A DNA stretch of 64,000 nucleotides, from the NCBI RefSeq assembly GCF_019443505.1, contig NZ_CP080377.1:1984001-2048000 (forward strand), written 5' to 3'. The position numbers and the translations under genes were made by a program. The DNA comes from Janthinobacterium sp. PAMC25594 (GTDB taxonomy: Bacteria; Pseudomonadota; Gammaproteobacteria; Burkholderiales; Burkholderiaceae_D). The notes below the pieces were generated by a model. The model worked only from the letters and a program-made list of their open reading frames with translations, did not search any database and was not told where the DNA came from. Shown in pieces: positions 16,745-25,936 of this stretch (positions are counted from its first letter, which is position 1; every line of letters starts with the position of its first letter).

Positions 16745-17935
16745 TCACACCAGCCCCAGTTCCACCGGCTTGACGCCGGCAAACACGTGATCGAGTTGCG
16801 CTGGCGTCAAGCCGAAGGTGCGGCGCAGCAAGCCGCCCAGCACGGCCCGGTATTCATTCAGCACGGGCATGTCGCGGTTCTGGAACAGATTCGCCTGCGA
16901 AATCGCCACCTGCTCGCCCGCCACCTGCTTGCCCTTGATACCGCCACCGAGCACCCAGAACACGCTGCCGTGGCCGTGATCCGTGCCGCGGTTGCCGTTT
17001 TCGCGGAAGGTGCGGCCAAATTCGCTGACCACCACCACCACGGTATTGCGCCATGCACTGCCCATCTCCTGCGAAAACGCGGCCAGGCCCCGTCCCAGCT
17101 CATCGAAGCGCCCCGCCAGGTAGCCGCTGGCGCCGCCCTGCCCCACGTGCGTATCCCAGCCGCCCACGTCGACGAAGCCGATATTGTATTTGTCCTTCAT
17201 CAAGCGGGCGATACGCTGCGCTTCCAGTTCAAAACCCTTGGTACTGATGGCGTTGCGGTTGGCCGCCTGCATCTCTCCCGTCAATTCCTTCGTCACATCG
17301 TCGCGCACGGCAAAGCCCGCGCTGACCGGCTGCTGCAAGGGCGTGCCCTTGTACATGGCGGCGATGAGCTGGCTTTGACGCGCATCGATGCCCGACTTGC
17401 CCACCGAGCGCAGCCCCATGTTCGGCACTTGCACGCCGCCCTGGAAGATCAGGGGCAGCTGGTCCGTGAAGGAAATGGCGTGATTACCCTGATTGGCATT
17501 CAGGCTTTGCGCCAGCCGGTTCAAAAAACCCGAGCGGAAGTCGCGCCGGCCGCCGAGTTCCTGCCCCAGCTCGATGCTGTCCTGCGTCTCGAAATGGCTG
17601 CGCGTCAAATCCGTCGTGCCCGCAAACGGGATGAAGGCCGCCTCGCCGCCGTTGAACATGGGGTAGATGGTTTCGCGCAAGGCCGGATGCAAGGCCCAAT
17701 CGCTATTCAAGGTCAGCGCGCCGTTTTCCGTACCAGGTTTCGCAATGGCAATATTCGGCCGCGATGCATAGTAAAAATCGCTGCCGACCGGCACCAGCAA
17801 ATTGTTCGCGTCATAGCCGCCGCGCAAAAAGACGAACAACAGCCGGGCATCCGTGGCGGGTGCGGCCAGCAAGCTGCCCGCATGCGACAGCAAGGGCGCG
17901 GCGGCCAGGGCTTTCAACAAGTCACGACGGTTCAT
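16745..17935 (-). CDS. DUF1501 exported protein (sulfatase-like fold)
   Basis: A 396-aa protein beginning MNRRDLLKALAAAPLL, a Tat signal (RRDLL). The body carries LLFVFLRGGYDANNLLVP, FAGTTDLTRSHFETQDSIE and a C-terminal VVVVSEFGRTFRENGNRGTDHGHG motif, the conserved metal-site-like residues of DUF1501. The family is alkaline-phosphatase/sulfatase-like and nearly always sits beside a DUF1800 gene, as here (10-base gap). A role in extracytoplasmic processing has been proposed but is not established. Confidence 0.9.
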   Translation of the reverse strand: MNRRDLLKALAAAPLLSHAGSLLAAPATDARLLFVFLRGGYDANNLLVPVGSDFYYASRPNIAIAKPGTENGALTLNSDWALHPALRETIYPMFNGGEAAFIPFAGTTDLTRSHFETQDSIELGQELGGRRDFRSGFLNRLAQSLNANQGNHAISFTDQLPLIFQGGVQVPNMGLRSVGKSGIDARQSQLIAAMYKGTPLQQPVSAGFAVRDDVTKELTGEMQAANRNAISTKGFELEAQRIARLMKDKYNIGFVDVGGWDTHVGQGGASGYLAGRFDELGRGLAAFSQEMGSAWRNTVVVVVSEFGRTFRENGNRGTDHGHGSVFWVLGGGIKGKQVAGEQVAISQANLFQNRDMPVLNEYRAVLGGLLRRTFGLTPAQLDHVFAGVKPVELGLV

Positions 17936-17945
17936 GGCGATTCCT

Positions 17946-19493
17946 TTAGCGGTGCATCATTTCTGGCGAGGAAAGAAGAAACGTGTTCCACTCCTGCGGC
18001 GAAGCGGCCTGCTCCAGCGCCTGGCGCGTGGCGGGGCTCAAACCTGGCTGCAGCGACTGGTAATACAGGGCGCTGGCCAGCTGGGGAAACGCCACTTTTT
18101 CCTGCGGCTGCGGGCCATCCGTCTTGAACAGGCCGGCGCTGCCCGAACCGATGGTGCGGGCGATATCGAAGCGCGTCGTCATCTGGCCGGGACTGGCCCA
18201 GGACGCATCCGTCATGGGATAGCCATCGGGCGTCTGGCGTCCGTACAGGGGCTGGCCCATGCGCGAAAGCCAGTTCAGCATGGGGCCCGCGTTGAGGATG
18301 GGCTTGTCGTCATAGCTGAGGCGCACGGCCGACACCACATAATGCATGGGGTCCTTGAATTTCTTGCCCAGCGATTGCCTGAATTCGGGACTGTTGAACA
18401 TGGTCTGCAGCACGTCGGCGATCATGCCGTCGCTGTGCTGGAAGGTGGCGGCCATGCGCGCCACCAGCGGCGCGGGAGGATTGTCGCCGACGAAATACTG
18501 GGCCAGCTTGCCGCTGATAAAGTGCGCGGTGGCGGGACTGCGGCTGAGGCGGTCCAGCGCTTCGTCGAGTTCGGCCAGCCCCCTGCCCTTCACCGTTTGT
18601 CCGAGGAATTGCTTGTCGCCGTAATCGTGACGGTTCGGATTGAATTCGAACAAGCCCCGGCGCACGTATTGCGATTGCAGCGCCGGCTTCACCTTCGGCG
18701 TATCCGGTCCCAGGTTGACGCCAACGCCCGTCAGGATGCGCGCCAGTTCCTGCACGTCAGCCTGGCTGTAGCCGCCGTTGACGCCCAGCGTGTGCAGCTC
18801 CATCAGTTCGCGCGCATAATTTTCATTGATGCGTTTGACGGCGTTGGCTTCATTGTCCAGGTAGCGCAACATGGCCGGATGGTGGACGGTCGCGCCCAGC
18901 AAGTCGCGAAATTTCCCCAGGGCATGCGGGGCGATGGCGTTCGCCTCGTAATCGCCCACCATGGCGCGCAAGTTGTGCTTGCCCTGGTGCACGCTGAAAT
19001 GGTTGAGCCAAAACCAGCTCAGTTGCTGCTGCAGCTGGTTGGGCGAATACACGTCGAGCAACAGCGAACGCGTGGCCGCCTCGCGCGCCAGGCGGTTCAG
19101 TTCCTGCTGGTAATCCTTTTGCGCCTGCTGCTTTGCCATGTCATCCATGACGGCGGCCGACTCCTTGCGCTTTTGCTCCATCGACATCACCAATTGATCG
19201 AGCGGCACCTGGCTGATCGTCATGGCGTCGATCTGCGCCTGCACGGCGGGCGGCAGGCTGATTTTTCCTGGATGCAACTGTGTCTGCAGGTAGGCGCTCC
19301 AGCCTTCCTTTTGTAACTGGCGCACGCTGCCCCCGTTCACGCCCCAGCTGACCCGTTCCAGCATGGCGATGCCTTGCGCGGCATTGTCGGGCGCGGCGGC
19401 GGCATGCTGCGCGGCCGGCGGTGCCGTCGCGGCGCAGCCGGCCAGCAACAGCAGGCACATCAAGGTCGTCGGCAACAGTCGGTTCGGGCTCAT
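17946..19493 (-). CDS. DUF1800 lipoprotein, partner of DUF1501
   Basis: A 515-aa lipoprotein (lipobox LLAGC, Cys20) with the DUF1800 pattern. It carries LERVSWGVNGGSVRQLQKEGW near the start, WFWLNHFSVHQGK, NYARELMELHTLGVNGGYSQADVQELARILTGVG, HDYGDKQFLGQTVKG and a final PDGYPMTDASW. Function is unknown. It is upstream in a two-gene operon with DUF1501, and both are exported, so they probably act together outside the cytoplasm. Confidence 0.9.
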   Translation of the reverse strand: MSPNRLLPTTLMCLLLLAGCAATAPPAAQHAAAAPDNAAQGIAMLERVSWGVNGGSVRQLQKEGWSAYLQTQLHPGKISLPPAVQAQIDAMTISQVPLDQLVMSMEQKRKESAAVMDDMAKQQAQKDYQQELNRLAREAATRSLLLDVYSPNQLQQQLSWFWLNHFSVHQGKHNLRAMVGDYEANAIAPHALGKFRDLLGATVHHPAMLRYLDNEANAVKRINENYARELMELHTLGVNGGYSQADVQELARILTGVGVNLGPDTPKVKPALQSQYVRRGLFEFNPNRHDYGDKQFLGQTVKGRGLAELDEALDRLSRSPATAHFISGKLAQYFVGDNPPAPLVARMAATFQHSDGMIADVLQTMFNSPEFRQSLGKKFKDPMHYVVSAVRLSYDDKPILNAGPMLNWLSRMGQPLYGRQTPDGYPMTDASWASPGQMTTRFDIARTIGSGSAGLFKTDGPQPQEKVAFPQLASALYYQSLQPGLSPATRQALEQAASPQEWNTFLLSSPEMMHR

Positions 19494-19598
19494 GGCAATC
19501 CTTCAAGCGGTTTCATGCAGAATACCTGAGGGTACGCCCAGCTTGACCTGCGCATGATTGCCATTTGCAACGAGTTGTAATCAATAATGCTATTTTGA

Positions 19599-20495
19599 TC
19601 ATTCCGCACATTTGTCGCGCAAGAAATCGCGCAGCTGCAGCACCAGCGGCGTCACCTGGGCCCGGTGCATGCATACCAGCTGCAAGGGCGTGGCCTCGCC
19701 CGCCACCTCGGGCAGCAACACCTGCAGGCGGCCGGCCGCCACGTCGCCGGCAACGTCGAGCCGCGATTTATAGGCGATGCCCAGGCCCGCCACGGCCCAG
19801 CGCCGCACCAGGTCGGCATCGTCGGCGCTGCGGTTGCCGCTCACTTGCACGGTGACTTGCTCGCGCTGCGGCAAGCGATAAAAAGTCCAGCGGTCGTGCA
19901 AGCCATCTTCCAGCGCGAAGCGCAGACAATTACGTTGCGACAAGTCTTCCAGCGCCAGCAGGGGGCCGTGCTCGCGCAGGTAAGCGGGCGACGCCACCAG
20001 CACGCGGTCGTTGGCGGGCGCGATCGGCATGGCGACCATGCTCGAATCGTCCTGCTGCCCGTAACGCAGGGCAATATCGACTTGCTGGCGCACCATGTCG
20101 GCCACGCGGTCGCTGACGCTGAGCTGGTACTGCAGCTTCGGGTGGCGCGACTGAAATTCGTCCAGCCAGCCCAGCATCAGGTTGCGGCCCAGGTCGGACG
20201 GCATGGCAATTTTCAAGGTTCCGCCGAAACTGTCCTTGCCGGCCAGCAGCGCGTCGTGGCCCGCGCGCAGCAGGCGCAAGGCTTCGCGCGCGTGTTCCAG
20301 GTATTGCGTGCCTTCCGCCGTCAAACTCAGCGAACGGGTCGTGCGGGCCAGCAGGCGCAAGCCCAGCTCCCCTTCCAGGCGCTTGACGGCGGCGCTGGCC
20401 AGCGCGGGCGAAATGCCGATCTCGCGCGCGGCCGCCGACAAACTGCCCCGGTCGGCCGTGCGCACAAACACCTGCAAGTCATCGAGTCGCAGCAA
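19599..20495 (-). CDS. LysR-family transcriptional regulator
   Basis: A 298-aa regulator with an N-terminal winged HTH (LDDLQVFVRTADRGSLSAAAREIGISPALASAAVKRLEGELG, residues 3-45) and a LysR substrate-binding domain (about 90-295). The frame begins with TTG at 20495, after AAGGAA; no in-frame ATG fits the family N-terminus. It is divergent from the alcohol-dehydrogenase-like gene at 20601 across 105 bases, the usual layout for a LysR protein and its target. The inducer is unknown. Confidence 0.9.
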   Translation of the reverse strand: MLRLDDLQVFVRTADRGSLSAAAREIGISPALASAAVKRLEGELGLRLLARTTRSLSLTAEGTQYLEHAREALRLLRAGHDALLAGKDSFGGTLKIAMPSDLGRNLMLGWLDEFQSRHPKLQYQLSVSDRVADMVRQQVDIALRYGQQDDSSMVAMPIAPANDRVLVASPAYLREHGPLLALEDLSQRNCLRFALEDGLHDRWTFYRLPQREQVTVQVSGNRSADDADLVRRWAVAGLGIAYKSRLDVAGDVAAGRLQVLLPEVAGEATPLQLVCMHRAQVTPLVLQLRDFLRDKCAE

Positions 20496-20600
20496 TTTTC
20501 AGCATTCCTTTGAAAGTGTTTCGGTACGCGCCCTCTTTTTCCCGGACGCGAAAGCAACCATCATACGTCATCGCCTGCCCACTCTTGACCAAGGATAATC

Positions 20601-21617
20601 ATGAAAGCCATCGCCTACCACCACAGCCTGCCCATCACCGATGCCGACGCCCTGCTCGACATCGAGCTGCCCACGCCCGTCGCCACGGGGCGCGACCTGC
20701 TCGTCGCCGTGCACGCCATCTCCGTCAACCCCGTCGACGCCAAGGTGCGCAAGAACCGCGCGCCGCAAGACGGTCAGCCGGAAGTGCTGGGCTGGGATGC
20801 GGCCGGCGTCGTCACGGCCGTCGGCCCCGACGTGACCCTGTTCCAGGCGGGAGATAAAGTCTGGTACGCGGGCGCCATCAACCGCCCCGGCAGCAACAGC
20901 GAATTTCAATTAGTCGACGAGCGCATCGTCGGCCACATGCCGGCCAGCCTCGATTTCGCCCAGGCCGCCGCCCTGCCCCTCACCAGCATTACGGCCTGGG
21001 AATTGCTGTTCGACCGCTTGCAGCTCAGCCGCGACAAGAGCCTCACGGGCAAGTCCCTGCTGGTGATCGGCGCGGCGGGCGGTGTCGGCTCCGTGCTGGT
21101 GCAACTGGCACGGCAGTTGACGGGGGTCACCGTCATCGGCACGGCCTCGCGCGCGGAAACGGCCGACTGGGTCAAAGAACTGGGCGCGCACCACGTGATC
21201 GACCACAGCCTGCCGCTGGCCGCCGAAATCACGCGCCTGGGCTTGCCGCCAGTCGATTACGTCATCAGCCTGAACCAGACGGATCAGCATTTCGAGCAAA
21301 TCGTCGAACTGATCGCGCCGCAGGGGAAATTTGCCCTGATCGACGACCCCGAGCACATTGACGTGCGCAAGTTCAAGGGCAAGAGCGTGTCCTTGCACTG
21401 GGAATTGATGTTTACCCGTTCGCTGTTCCAGACGGAAGACATGGTGCAGCAGCACGCTTTGCTGGAAGAGCTGGCGCAACTGGTCGACGCAGGCGTCATC
21501 AAGACCACCGTGGCCGAGCGCTTTGGCACGATCAACGCGGCAAATTTGAAACGCGCGCATGCCCTGCTGGAAAGCAATACGGCCAAGGGCAAGATCGTGC
21601 TGGAAAATTTTAATTAA
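20601..21617 (+). CDS. Zinc-binding-alcohol-dehydrogenase-family (quinone-reductase-like) oxidoreductase
   Basis: A 338-aa medium-chain dehydrogenase/reductase. The N-terminal GroES-like part includes VNPVDAKVRKN and LGWDAAGVVTAVG, then a Rossmann NADPH site GAAGGVGSVLVQLARQL (about residues 158-174). The structural- and catalytic-zinc cysteines of true alcohol dehydrogenases are absent, as in the zinc-independent quinone reductase-like subgroup (adh_fam_1). It probably reduces an electrophilic quinone or enone with NADPH. It is likely controlled by the divergent LysR gene. Its stop codon abuts that of the convergent glycerate kinase gene. Confidence 0.88.
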   Translation: MKAIAYHHSLPITDADALLDIELPTPVATGRDLLVAVHAISVNPVDAKVRKNRAPQDGQPEVLGWDAAGVVTAVGPDVTLFQAGDKVWYAGAINRPGSNSEFQLVDERIVGHMPASLDFAQAAALPLTSITAWELLFDRLQLSRDKSLTGKSLLVIGAAGGVGSVLVQLARQLTGVTVIGTASRAETADWVKELGAHHVIDHSLPLAAEITRLGLPPVDYVISLNQTDQHFEQIVELIAPQGKFALIDDPEHIDVRKFKGKSVSLHWELMFTRSLFQTEDMVQQHALLEELAQLVDAGVIKTTVAERFGTINAANLKRAHALLESNTAKGKIVLENFN

Positions 21618-22886
21618 TCAGGTAATCAGGATGGCCCGGAAATCATTGACATTCGTCAAGGTCGGGCCAGTAATCACGGAATCTCCCAGCGCCTGGAAGA
21701 AACCGTGGCCATCGTTGTTGTCGAGGCTGTCGCGCGGCTTGGTGCCCAGCGCCCAGGCGCGCCGCAGGGTGTCCGGCGCCAGAACCGCGCCGGCGATGTC
21801 TTCCTGGCCGTCGACGCCATCCGTGTCGCCGGCCAGCGCGTGGATGCCCGCGTGTCCGTCCAGCGCGATGCCCAGCGCCAGCAGGAATTCCACGTTGCGC
21901 CCGCCGCGCCCGTTGCCGCGCACGGTGACCGTCGTTTCGCCGCCCGACAGCAGCACGCACGGGGCGGGAAACGGCTGGCCCCGCATGGCCGTTTGCAGCG
22001 CGATGCCGGCCATGACTTTGCCCACGTCGCGCGCCTCGCCTTCCAGGCTGTCGCCTAATATATACGGTGTGATACCGGCCGCGCGCGCCACGGCTGCCGC
22101 CGCTTCCAGGGCCATCTGCGGCGTGGCGATCAGGGTCGTCTGCGTGCGCGCCAGGCGCGGGTCGTCGGGTTTCACGGATTCGCCGCGCCCGCTTTCCAGC
22201 GTTGCGCGTATGCTGTCCGGCAAGTCCATGCCGTAGCGGCGCACGATGGCCAGCGCGTCCTCGCACGTCGTCGCGTCGCCCACCGTGGGGCCGGAAGCGA
22301 TATCGCCCAGCTTGTCGCCGGGCACGTCGGAAATGGCCAGGGTGATGACTTGCGCCGGATGGCAGGCGGCCGCCAGCCTGCCACCCTTGATGGCGGACAA
22401 ATGGCGGCGCACGCAATTCATTTCGCCGATGGTGGCGCCCGACGCCAGCAGCGCGCGGTTCAAGGCTTGCTTGTCTTCCAGGCTGATGCCGTCCAGCGGC
22501 AAGGCCAGCAGCGACGAGCCGCCGCCCGAAATCAAACACAGTACGGTGTCCTCGGCCTGCAAGTTGGCGACCAGATCCAGCATGCGCCGCGCCGCGTCCA
22601 TCCCGGCCTGGTCCGGCACGGGGTGCGACGCTTCCACGATCTCGATGCGGTCACACGGCACGGCATAGCCGTAGCGCGTGACCACCAGTCCCGACAGCGG
22701 CCCCGGCCAGTGCCGCTCCACGGCTTGCGCCATGGCGGCCGACGCCTTGCCGGCGCCGATGACGATCAGCCGTCCCTTGGGCGCGGGCGGCAGATGGGGC
22801 GGTATGCAATGCGATGGCTGGGCCGCTGCGATGGCGGCCTGGAACATGGCTTGCAGCAAGGCGCGCGGCGCCGGGGTCGTCGTCAT
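21618..22886 (-). CDS. Glycerate 2-kinase (MOFRL family, GckA/TtuD-like)
   Basis: A 422-aa enzyme of the DUF4147/MOFRL type. The N-terminal domain carries GKASAAMAQAVE and CLISGGGSSLLALPLDGISLEDKQALNRALLASGA; the C-terminal MOFRL domain has VLLSGGETTVTVRGNGRGGRN and ALAGDTDGVDGQ. Expected reaction: ATP + D-glycerate to 2-phosphoglycerate, in glyoxylate/tartrate or serine-type pathways. Older annotations call this family hydroxypyruvate reductase TtuD, which the domain content does not support. GGAGAA precedes the start. It is monocistronic. Confidence 0.88.
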   Translation of the reverse strand: MTTTPAPRALLQAMFQAAIAAAQPSHCIPPHLPPAPKGRLIVIGAGKASAAMAQAVERHWPGPLSGLVVTRYGYAVPCDRIEIVEASHPVPDQAGMDAARRMLDLVANLQAEDTVLCLISGGGSSLLALPLDGISLEDKQALNRALLASGATIGEMNCVRRHLSAIKGGRLAAACHPAQVITLAISDVPGDKLGDIASGPTVGDATTCEDALAIVRRYGMDLPDSIRATLESGRGESVKPDDPRLARTQTTLIATPQMALEAAAAVARAAGITPYILGDSLEGEARDVGKVMAGIALQTAMRGQPFPAPCVLLSGGETTVTVRGNGRGGRNVEFLLALGIALDGHAGIHALAGDTDGVDGQEDIAGAVLAPDTLRRAWALGTKPRDSLDNNDGHGFFQALGDSVITGPTLTNVNDFRAILIT

Positions 22887-22975
22887 GGTGTTCTCCTCGG
22901 ATATCCGAACCCGATCATAGCAGTGCCGGCAGCCCGGCAGCTAGAATGGCGCCTTGACCACATCACAGGAACACC

Positions 22976-23329
22976 ATGAGCGACGCCATCGAATGGACCA
23001 GTCTTGCCCGCACTTTCGGGCTGTTTACCGTCACGGCCGTGGCTGAACTGCTGGGCTGCTACCTGCCCATGCTGTGGCTGAGCAACAAGGGCAGCGCCTG
23101 GCTGCTGTTGCCGGCCGCTATCAGCCTCTTGATCTTCGTGTGGCTGCTGACCTTGCATCCAGCCGCCAGCGGCAGGGTGTATGCCACGTATGGCGCCATC
23201 TATATCGCCACGGCGCTGGGATGGCTGTGGCTGGTGGACGGCATCACGCCCGCCTGGACGGACATCGCTGGCGTGGGCCTGGCCCTGGCTGGCGCCGCCG
23301 TCATTGCCATGGGGCACAAGACGGCTTGA
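22976..23329 (+). CDS. YnfA-family (UPF0060) membrane protein
   Basis: A 117-aa four-helix membrane protein with the YnfA signatures [15 protein letters not shown] near residue 25 and [23 protein letters not shown] in the third helix. YnfA relates to the small multidrug resistance exporters; the substrate here is unknown. It lies beside TerB- and TerC-like genes. Its stop codon is six bases from that of the convergent TerB-like gene. Confidence 0.92.
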   Translation: MSDAIEWTSLARTFGLFTVTAVAELLGCYLPMLWLSNKGSAWLLLPAAISLLIFVWLLTLHPAASGRVYATYGAIYIATALGWLWLVDGITPAWTDIAGVGLALAGAAVIAMGHKTA

Positions 23330-23335
23330 TGTGCA

Positions 23336-23737
23336 TCAGCCGGCATGCGCGCGGAAGTTCGTTTCCGCCGACCACACGGCGCTGGCGCGGGCCAGCAGCA
23401 CGGCTTCGCCATCGGCCAGCCAGTCGTCCGCATCGGCGATCTTCCACATGGCTTGCAGCAGCTTGCGGCGCAAGTCCGGGTCATCGATTTCATCGAGCAG
23501 GCTGTCGATCACGCCATTGGCCAGCTGTACCGCGCCATGCACGGTCGAGGTCAGCATGTCGTCGCACAAGTCTTGCAGCAACTGTTGAAAAGCGGCCGGC
23601 GCCAGGTCGATATGCTCGAGGATCTTGCTGCGGTGCATGGCTTGCAGCTCGGCGCTGGCCAGGTTGCCATCGACTACCATCATCAAGGCCAGAATACGTC
23701 CCGCTGCCTGGGGACTGTTTGTTTCATACGTACGCAT
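23336..23737 (-). CDS. TerB-family protein
   Basis: A 133-aa all-helical protein. The motif RILALMMVVDGNLASAELQAM at residues 13-33, and MWKIADADDWLADGEAVLL near the C-terminus, give the two-fold acidic helix pattern of the TerB/DjlA-N-like fold (metal-linked). The start at 23737 gives MRTYETNSPQ; a 14-residue upstream extension lacks family character. TerB proteins belong to tellurite-resistance/membrane-stress modules, and a TerC gene lies immediately upstream on the same strand (64-base gap). Confidence 0.8.
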   Translation of the reverse strand: MRTYETNSPQAAGRILALMMVVDGNLASAELQAMHRSKILEHIDLAPAAFQQLLQDLCDDMLTSTVHGAVQLANGVIDSLLDEIDDPDLRRKLLQAMWKIADADDWLADGEAVLLARASAVWSAETNFRAHAG

Positions 23738-23801
23738 AATGTTTCTTCCATTGTGAGTTTGAAAAGCGCGCCCCGCCATTGCAGGGCGCGCGGTACGGCA
23801 T

Positions 23802-24764
23802 TTACTTTTTGTCGCTGCGGGTGATGAACACGCTCGCCACGCAACTCGATACGATCAGCACTGCCACCACCAGCAACGAAGCTTCCACCGGCACGTGGTA
23901 CCACGGCATGATCAGCATCTTGGCGCCGATGAACACCAGCACCATCGCCAGGCCATACTTGAGCATGTGGAAGCGGTCAGCCACATCCACCAGCAGGAAG
24001 TACAGGGCACGCAAGCCCATGATGGCGAACAGGTTCGACGTGAAGACGATGAACGGGTCCGTCGTGATGGCGAAAATCGCCGGGATCGAATCGACCGCGA
24101 AGACCAGGTCCGTCACCTCGATCAGGATCAGCACCAGGAACAGCGGTGTGACATAGCGCAAGCCGCCTTTTGCCACGAAGAAACGCTCGCCGTGGTCGCC
24201 GTCCGCTACCCGCAAGTGGCGGCGGGCAAAACGCAGCAAGGGGTTGTTCGCCACGTCCGGCTCTGAGTCGGCCGCCACCAGCATGCGCATACCGGTAATC
24301 AAGAGGAACGCGCCAAACAGGTACAGCACCCAGCTGAACTCGCTTACCACCCATGCGCCGGCCATGATCATTACGGCGCGCATGACGATCGCGCCCAGCA
24401 CGCCGTAAATCAACACCCGGCGCTGGTACTGGATCGGCACCTGGAAGGCGCTGAAGATCAGCAGGAAGACGAACACGTTATCGACCGACAGCGCTTTCTC
24501 GATCAGGTAGCCGGAGAAAAATTCCAGCGCCTTCTGGTTGGCGATTTCGGGTCCGGCCGTGCCGTTCAGATACCACCACAGGCCGCCGTTGAACAGCAGG
24601 GCCAGGCTGACCCACACGAGCGACCACGTCGCCGCTTCCTTGACGCTGACCTTGTGCGCCTTGTTGCCGCCGAAAACGAACAAGTCCAGCGCCAGCATCA
24701 CCAGGACAAAGGCGATGAAGCCGGCCCACATGGGTGCCGTTGCAATGCTCTCCAGGCCGTTCAT
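23802..24764 (-). CDS. TerC-family membrane protein (Alx-like)
   Basis: A 320-aa integral membrane protein with nine or so helices. It carries the TerC motifs EKALSVDNVFVFLLIFSAF (residues about 80-98) and VLILIEVTDLVFAVDSIPAIFAITTDPFIVFTSN, where the Asp/Asn pairs are thought to bind metal. The length and order match Alx, the E. coli Mn exporter induced at high pH. The start at 24764 is chosen because GGAGG lies just upstream; the frame is open further upstream through the intergenic region. It is divergent from the NhaR-like regulator. Confidence 0.92.
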   Translation of the reverse strand: MNGLESIATAPMWAGFIAFVLVMLALDLFVFGGNKAHKVSVKEAATWSLVWVSLALLFNGGLWWYLNGTAGPEIANQKALEFFSGYLIEKALSVDNVFVFLLIFSAFQVPIQYQRRVLIYGVLGAIVMRAVMIMAGAWVVSEFSWVLYLFGAFLLITGMRMLVAADSEPDVANNPLLRFARRHLRVADGDHGERFFVAKGGLRYVTPLFLVLILIEVTDLVFAVDSIPAIFAITTDPFIVFTSNLFAIMGLRALYFLLVDVADRFHMLKYGLAMVLVFIGAKMLIMPWYHVPVEASLLVVAVLIVSSCVASVFITRSDKK

Positions 24765-24853
24765 CGGTGGCCTCCGCAACTGTCTGTTTCTATCCTGATG
24801 CCCATGGCACTCTCCTTGCATGAATTGAGCAGCCATCATAGTCTGAATATAAA

Positions 24854-24904
24854 CATCGAACAAATCGAATATAATTGACGAATACATCGAAAAACTCGAT
24901 GTAT
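24854..24904. promoter_or_regulatory. Operator/promoter between terC and the NhaR-like gene
   Basis: Going right: ACATCGAACAAAT (24853-24865) leads to a perfect -10 TATAAT (24870-24875, + strand). Then comes a perfect 9-bp inverted repeat, ATACATCGA-AAAAC-TCGATGTAT (24882-24904), 18 bases before the NhaR-like ATG. Inverted repeats of this size are typical LysR-family binding sites. The ACATCGAACAAAT part recurs ahead of the ClC gene. Confidence 0.7.
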
Positions 24905-24921
24905 TAGCTTCAGGGAAAAGC

Positions 24922-25821
24922 ATGTCGACACTTAACTTCAAGCACTTGCGCTATTTCTGGATGGTGGCCAAGACGGGCAGCATCGCGCGCGCGGCCGAAC
25001 AGCTGCACCTGACGCCGCAATCGATCTCCGGGCAGCTCAGCGAGTTTGCCGACACCCTGGGCGTGGAATTGTTCCGCCGCAGCGGGCGCCAGCTGGAATT
25101 GACGGACACGGGCCGGCGCATCCTCAGCCATGCAGAAAGCATTTTCAACACGGGCGATGAACTGCTGGAAATCGTGCGCGACCAGTCGCGCTCGGCGACG
25201 ACGACGTTCCGCGTGGGCTGCGCCGATTCCGTCTCGAAACTGATCGCCTGCCGCCTGGTCGCGCCCGCGCTGGGCCTGGCCGAACCGCTGCGCATCATTT
25301 GCCGCGAAGGCCGGCTCGCCAGCCTGCTGGCGGACCTGGCCGTGCACCGGCTGGACCTGATCATGGCGGACCGCCCCATGCCCGCCCATTTGAGCGTGCG
25401 CGGCTTTAACCATTTGCTGGGCGAAAGCGGCATGACCCTGTTCGGTACGCCAGCGCTGGCCGCCACCCTGACGGGGGACTTTCCGCTATGCCTCGATGGT
25501 GCGCCGCTGCTGCTGCCGGGCGAAGACTTCGCCATTTACGGGCGCTTGCTGCAGTGGCTGGGCGACAACCATCTGCATCCGCGCATCGTGGGCGAATTCG
25601 ACGACAGCGCCATGATGAAAGCCTTCGGCCAGTCCGGCGCCGGCCTGTTCTTCGCGCCCACCGTCATCGCGCCCCAGGTGTGCGAACAGTACGCCGTGGT
25701 GGCGCTGGGGCGGGTCGACAGCCTCGTCGAGCAAGTCTACGCGATTACCACGGAACGCCGGCTGAGCCACCCCGCCACCATCGCCATCAGCCAGAGCGCG
25801 CGGCACGAACTGTTCGTGTAG
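24922..25821 (+). CDS. NhaR-like LysR-family regulator
   Basis: A 299-aa LysR-type regulator. The N-terminus (NFKHLRYFWMVAKTGSIARAAEQLHLTPQSISGQLSEFADTLGVELFRR) is the characteristic NhaR version of the LysR HTH, and RLDLIMADRPMP in the effector domain also fits. NhaR responds to Na+ and alkaline pH and activates the Na+/H+ antiporter gene in E. coli. Here it is flanked by terC (divergent) and a ClC channel/antiporter (downstream), and both share promoter motifs with it, so it probably controls ion or pH homeostasis genes. Confidence 0.88.
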   Translation: MSTLNFKHLRYFWMVAKTGSIARAAEQLHLTPQSISGQLSEFADTLGVELFRRSGRQLELTDTGRRILSHAESIFNTGDELLEIVRDQSRSATTTFRVGCADSVSKLIACRLVAPALGLAEPLRIICREGRLASLLADLAVHRLDLIMADRPMPAHLSVRGFNHLLGESGMTLFGTPALAATLTGDFPLCLDGAPLLLPGEDFAIYGRLLQWLGDNHLHPRIVGEFDDSAMMKAFGQSGAGLFFAPTVIAPQVCEQYAVVALGRVDSLVEQVYAITTERRLSHPATIAISQSARHELFV

Positions 25822-25857
25822 CAGTTCTGCAACTGACGTTCCACAATTAAAACCCCG

Positions 25858-25889
25858 CGAATACATTTGAACAAATACATCTATATAAT
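25858..25889 (+). promoter_or_regulatory. Promoter of the ClC gene with NhaR-region motif
   Basis: GAATACATTTGAACAAATAC is followed by CATCTA and a perfect -10 TATAAT (25884-25889). ACAT-(T)TGAACAAAT repeats the motif ahead of the NhaR-like gene (ACATCGAACAAAT before its TATAAT), and no consensus -35 is present. This is what an activator-dependent promoter would look like. Confidence 0.6.
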
Positions 25890-25936
25890 GGCAAGCCTCC
25901 CCGACGCCCTGCGCGCCCCTTCCTGGACTTGCCGCA

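Noticed and set aside
16322..18127. 601-codon + strand frame
   Set aside because: Runs antisense across the AI-2E and DUF1501 genes; no domain and unlikely composition.
24765..24921. yybP-ykoY (Mn) riboswitch ahead of the Alx/TerC-like gene
   Set aside because: The leader lacks the conserved GGGGAG/AUGCCxG-type core and is too short; only an operator-like inverted repeat is present.
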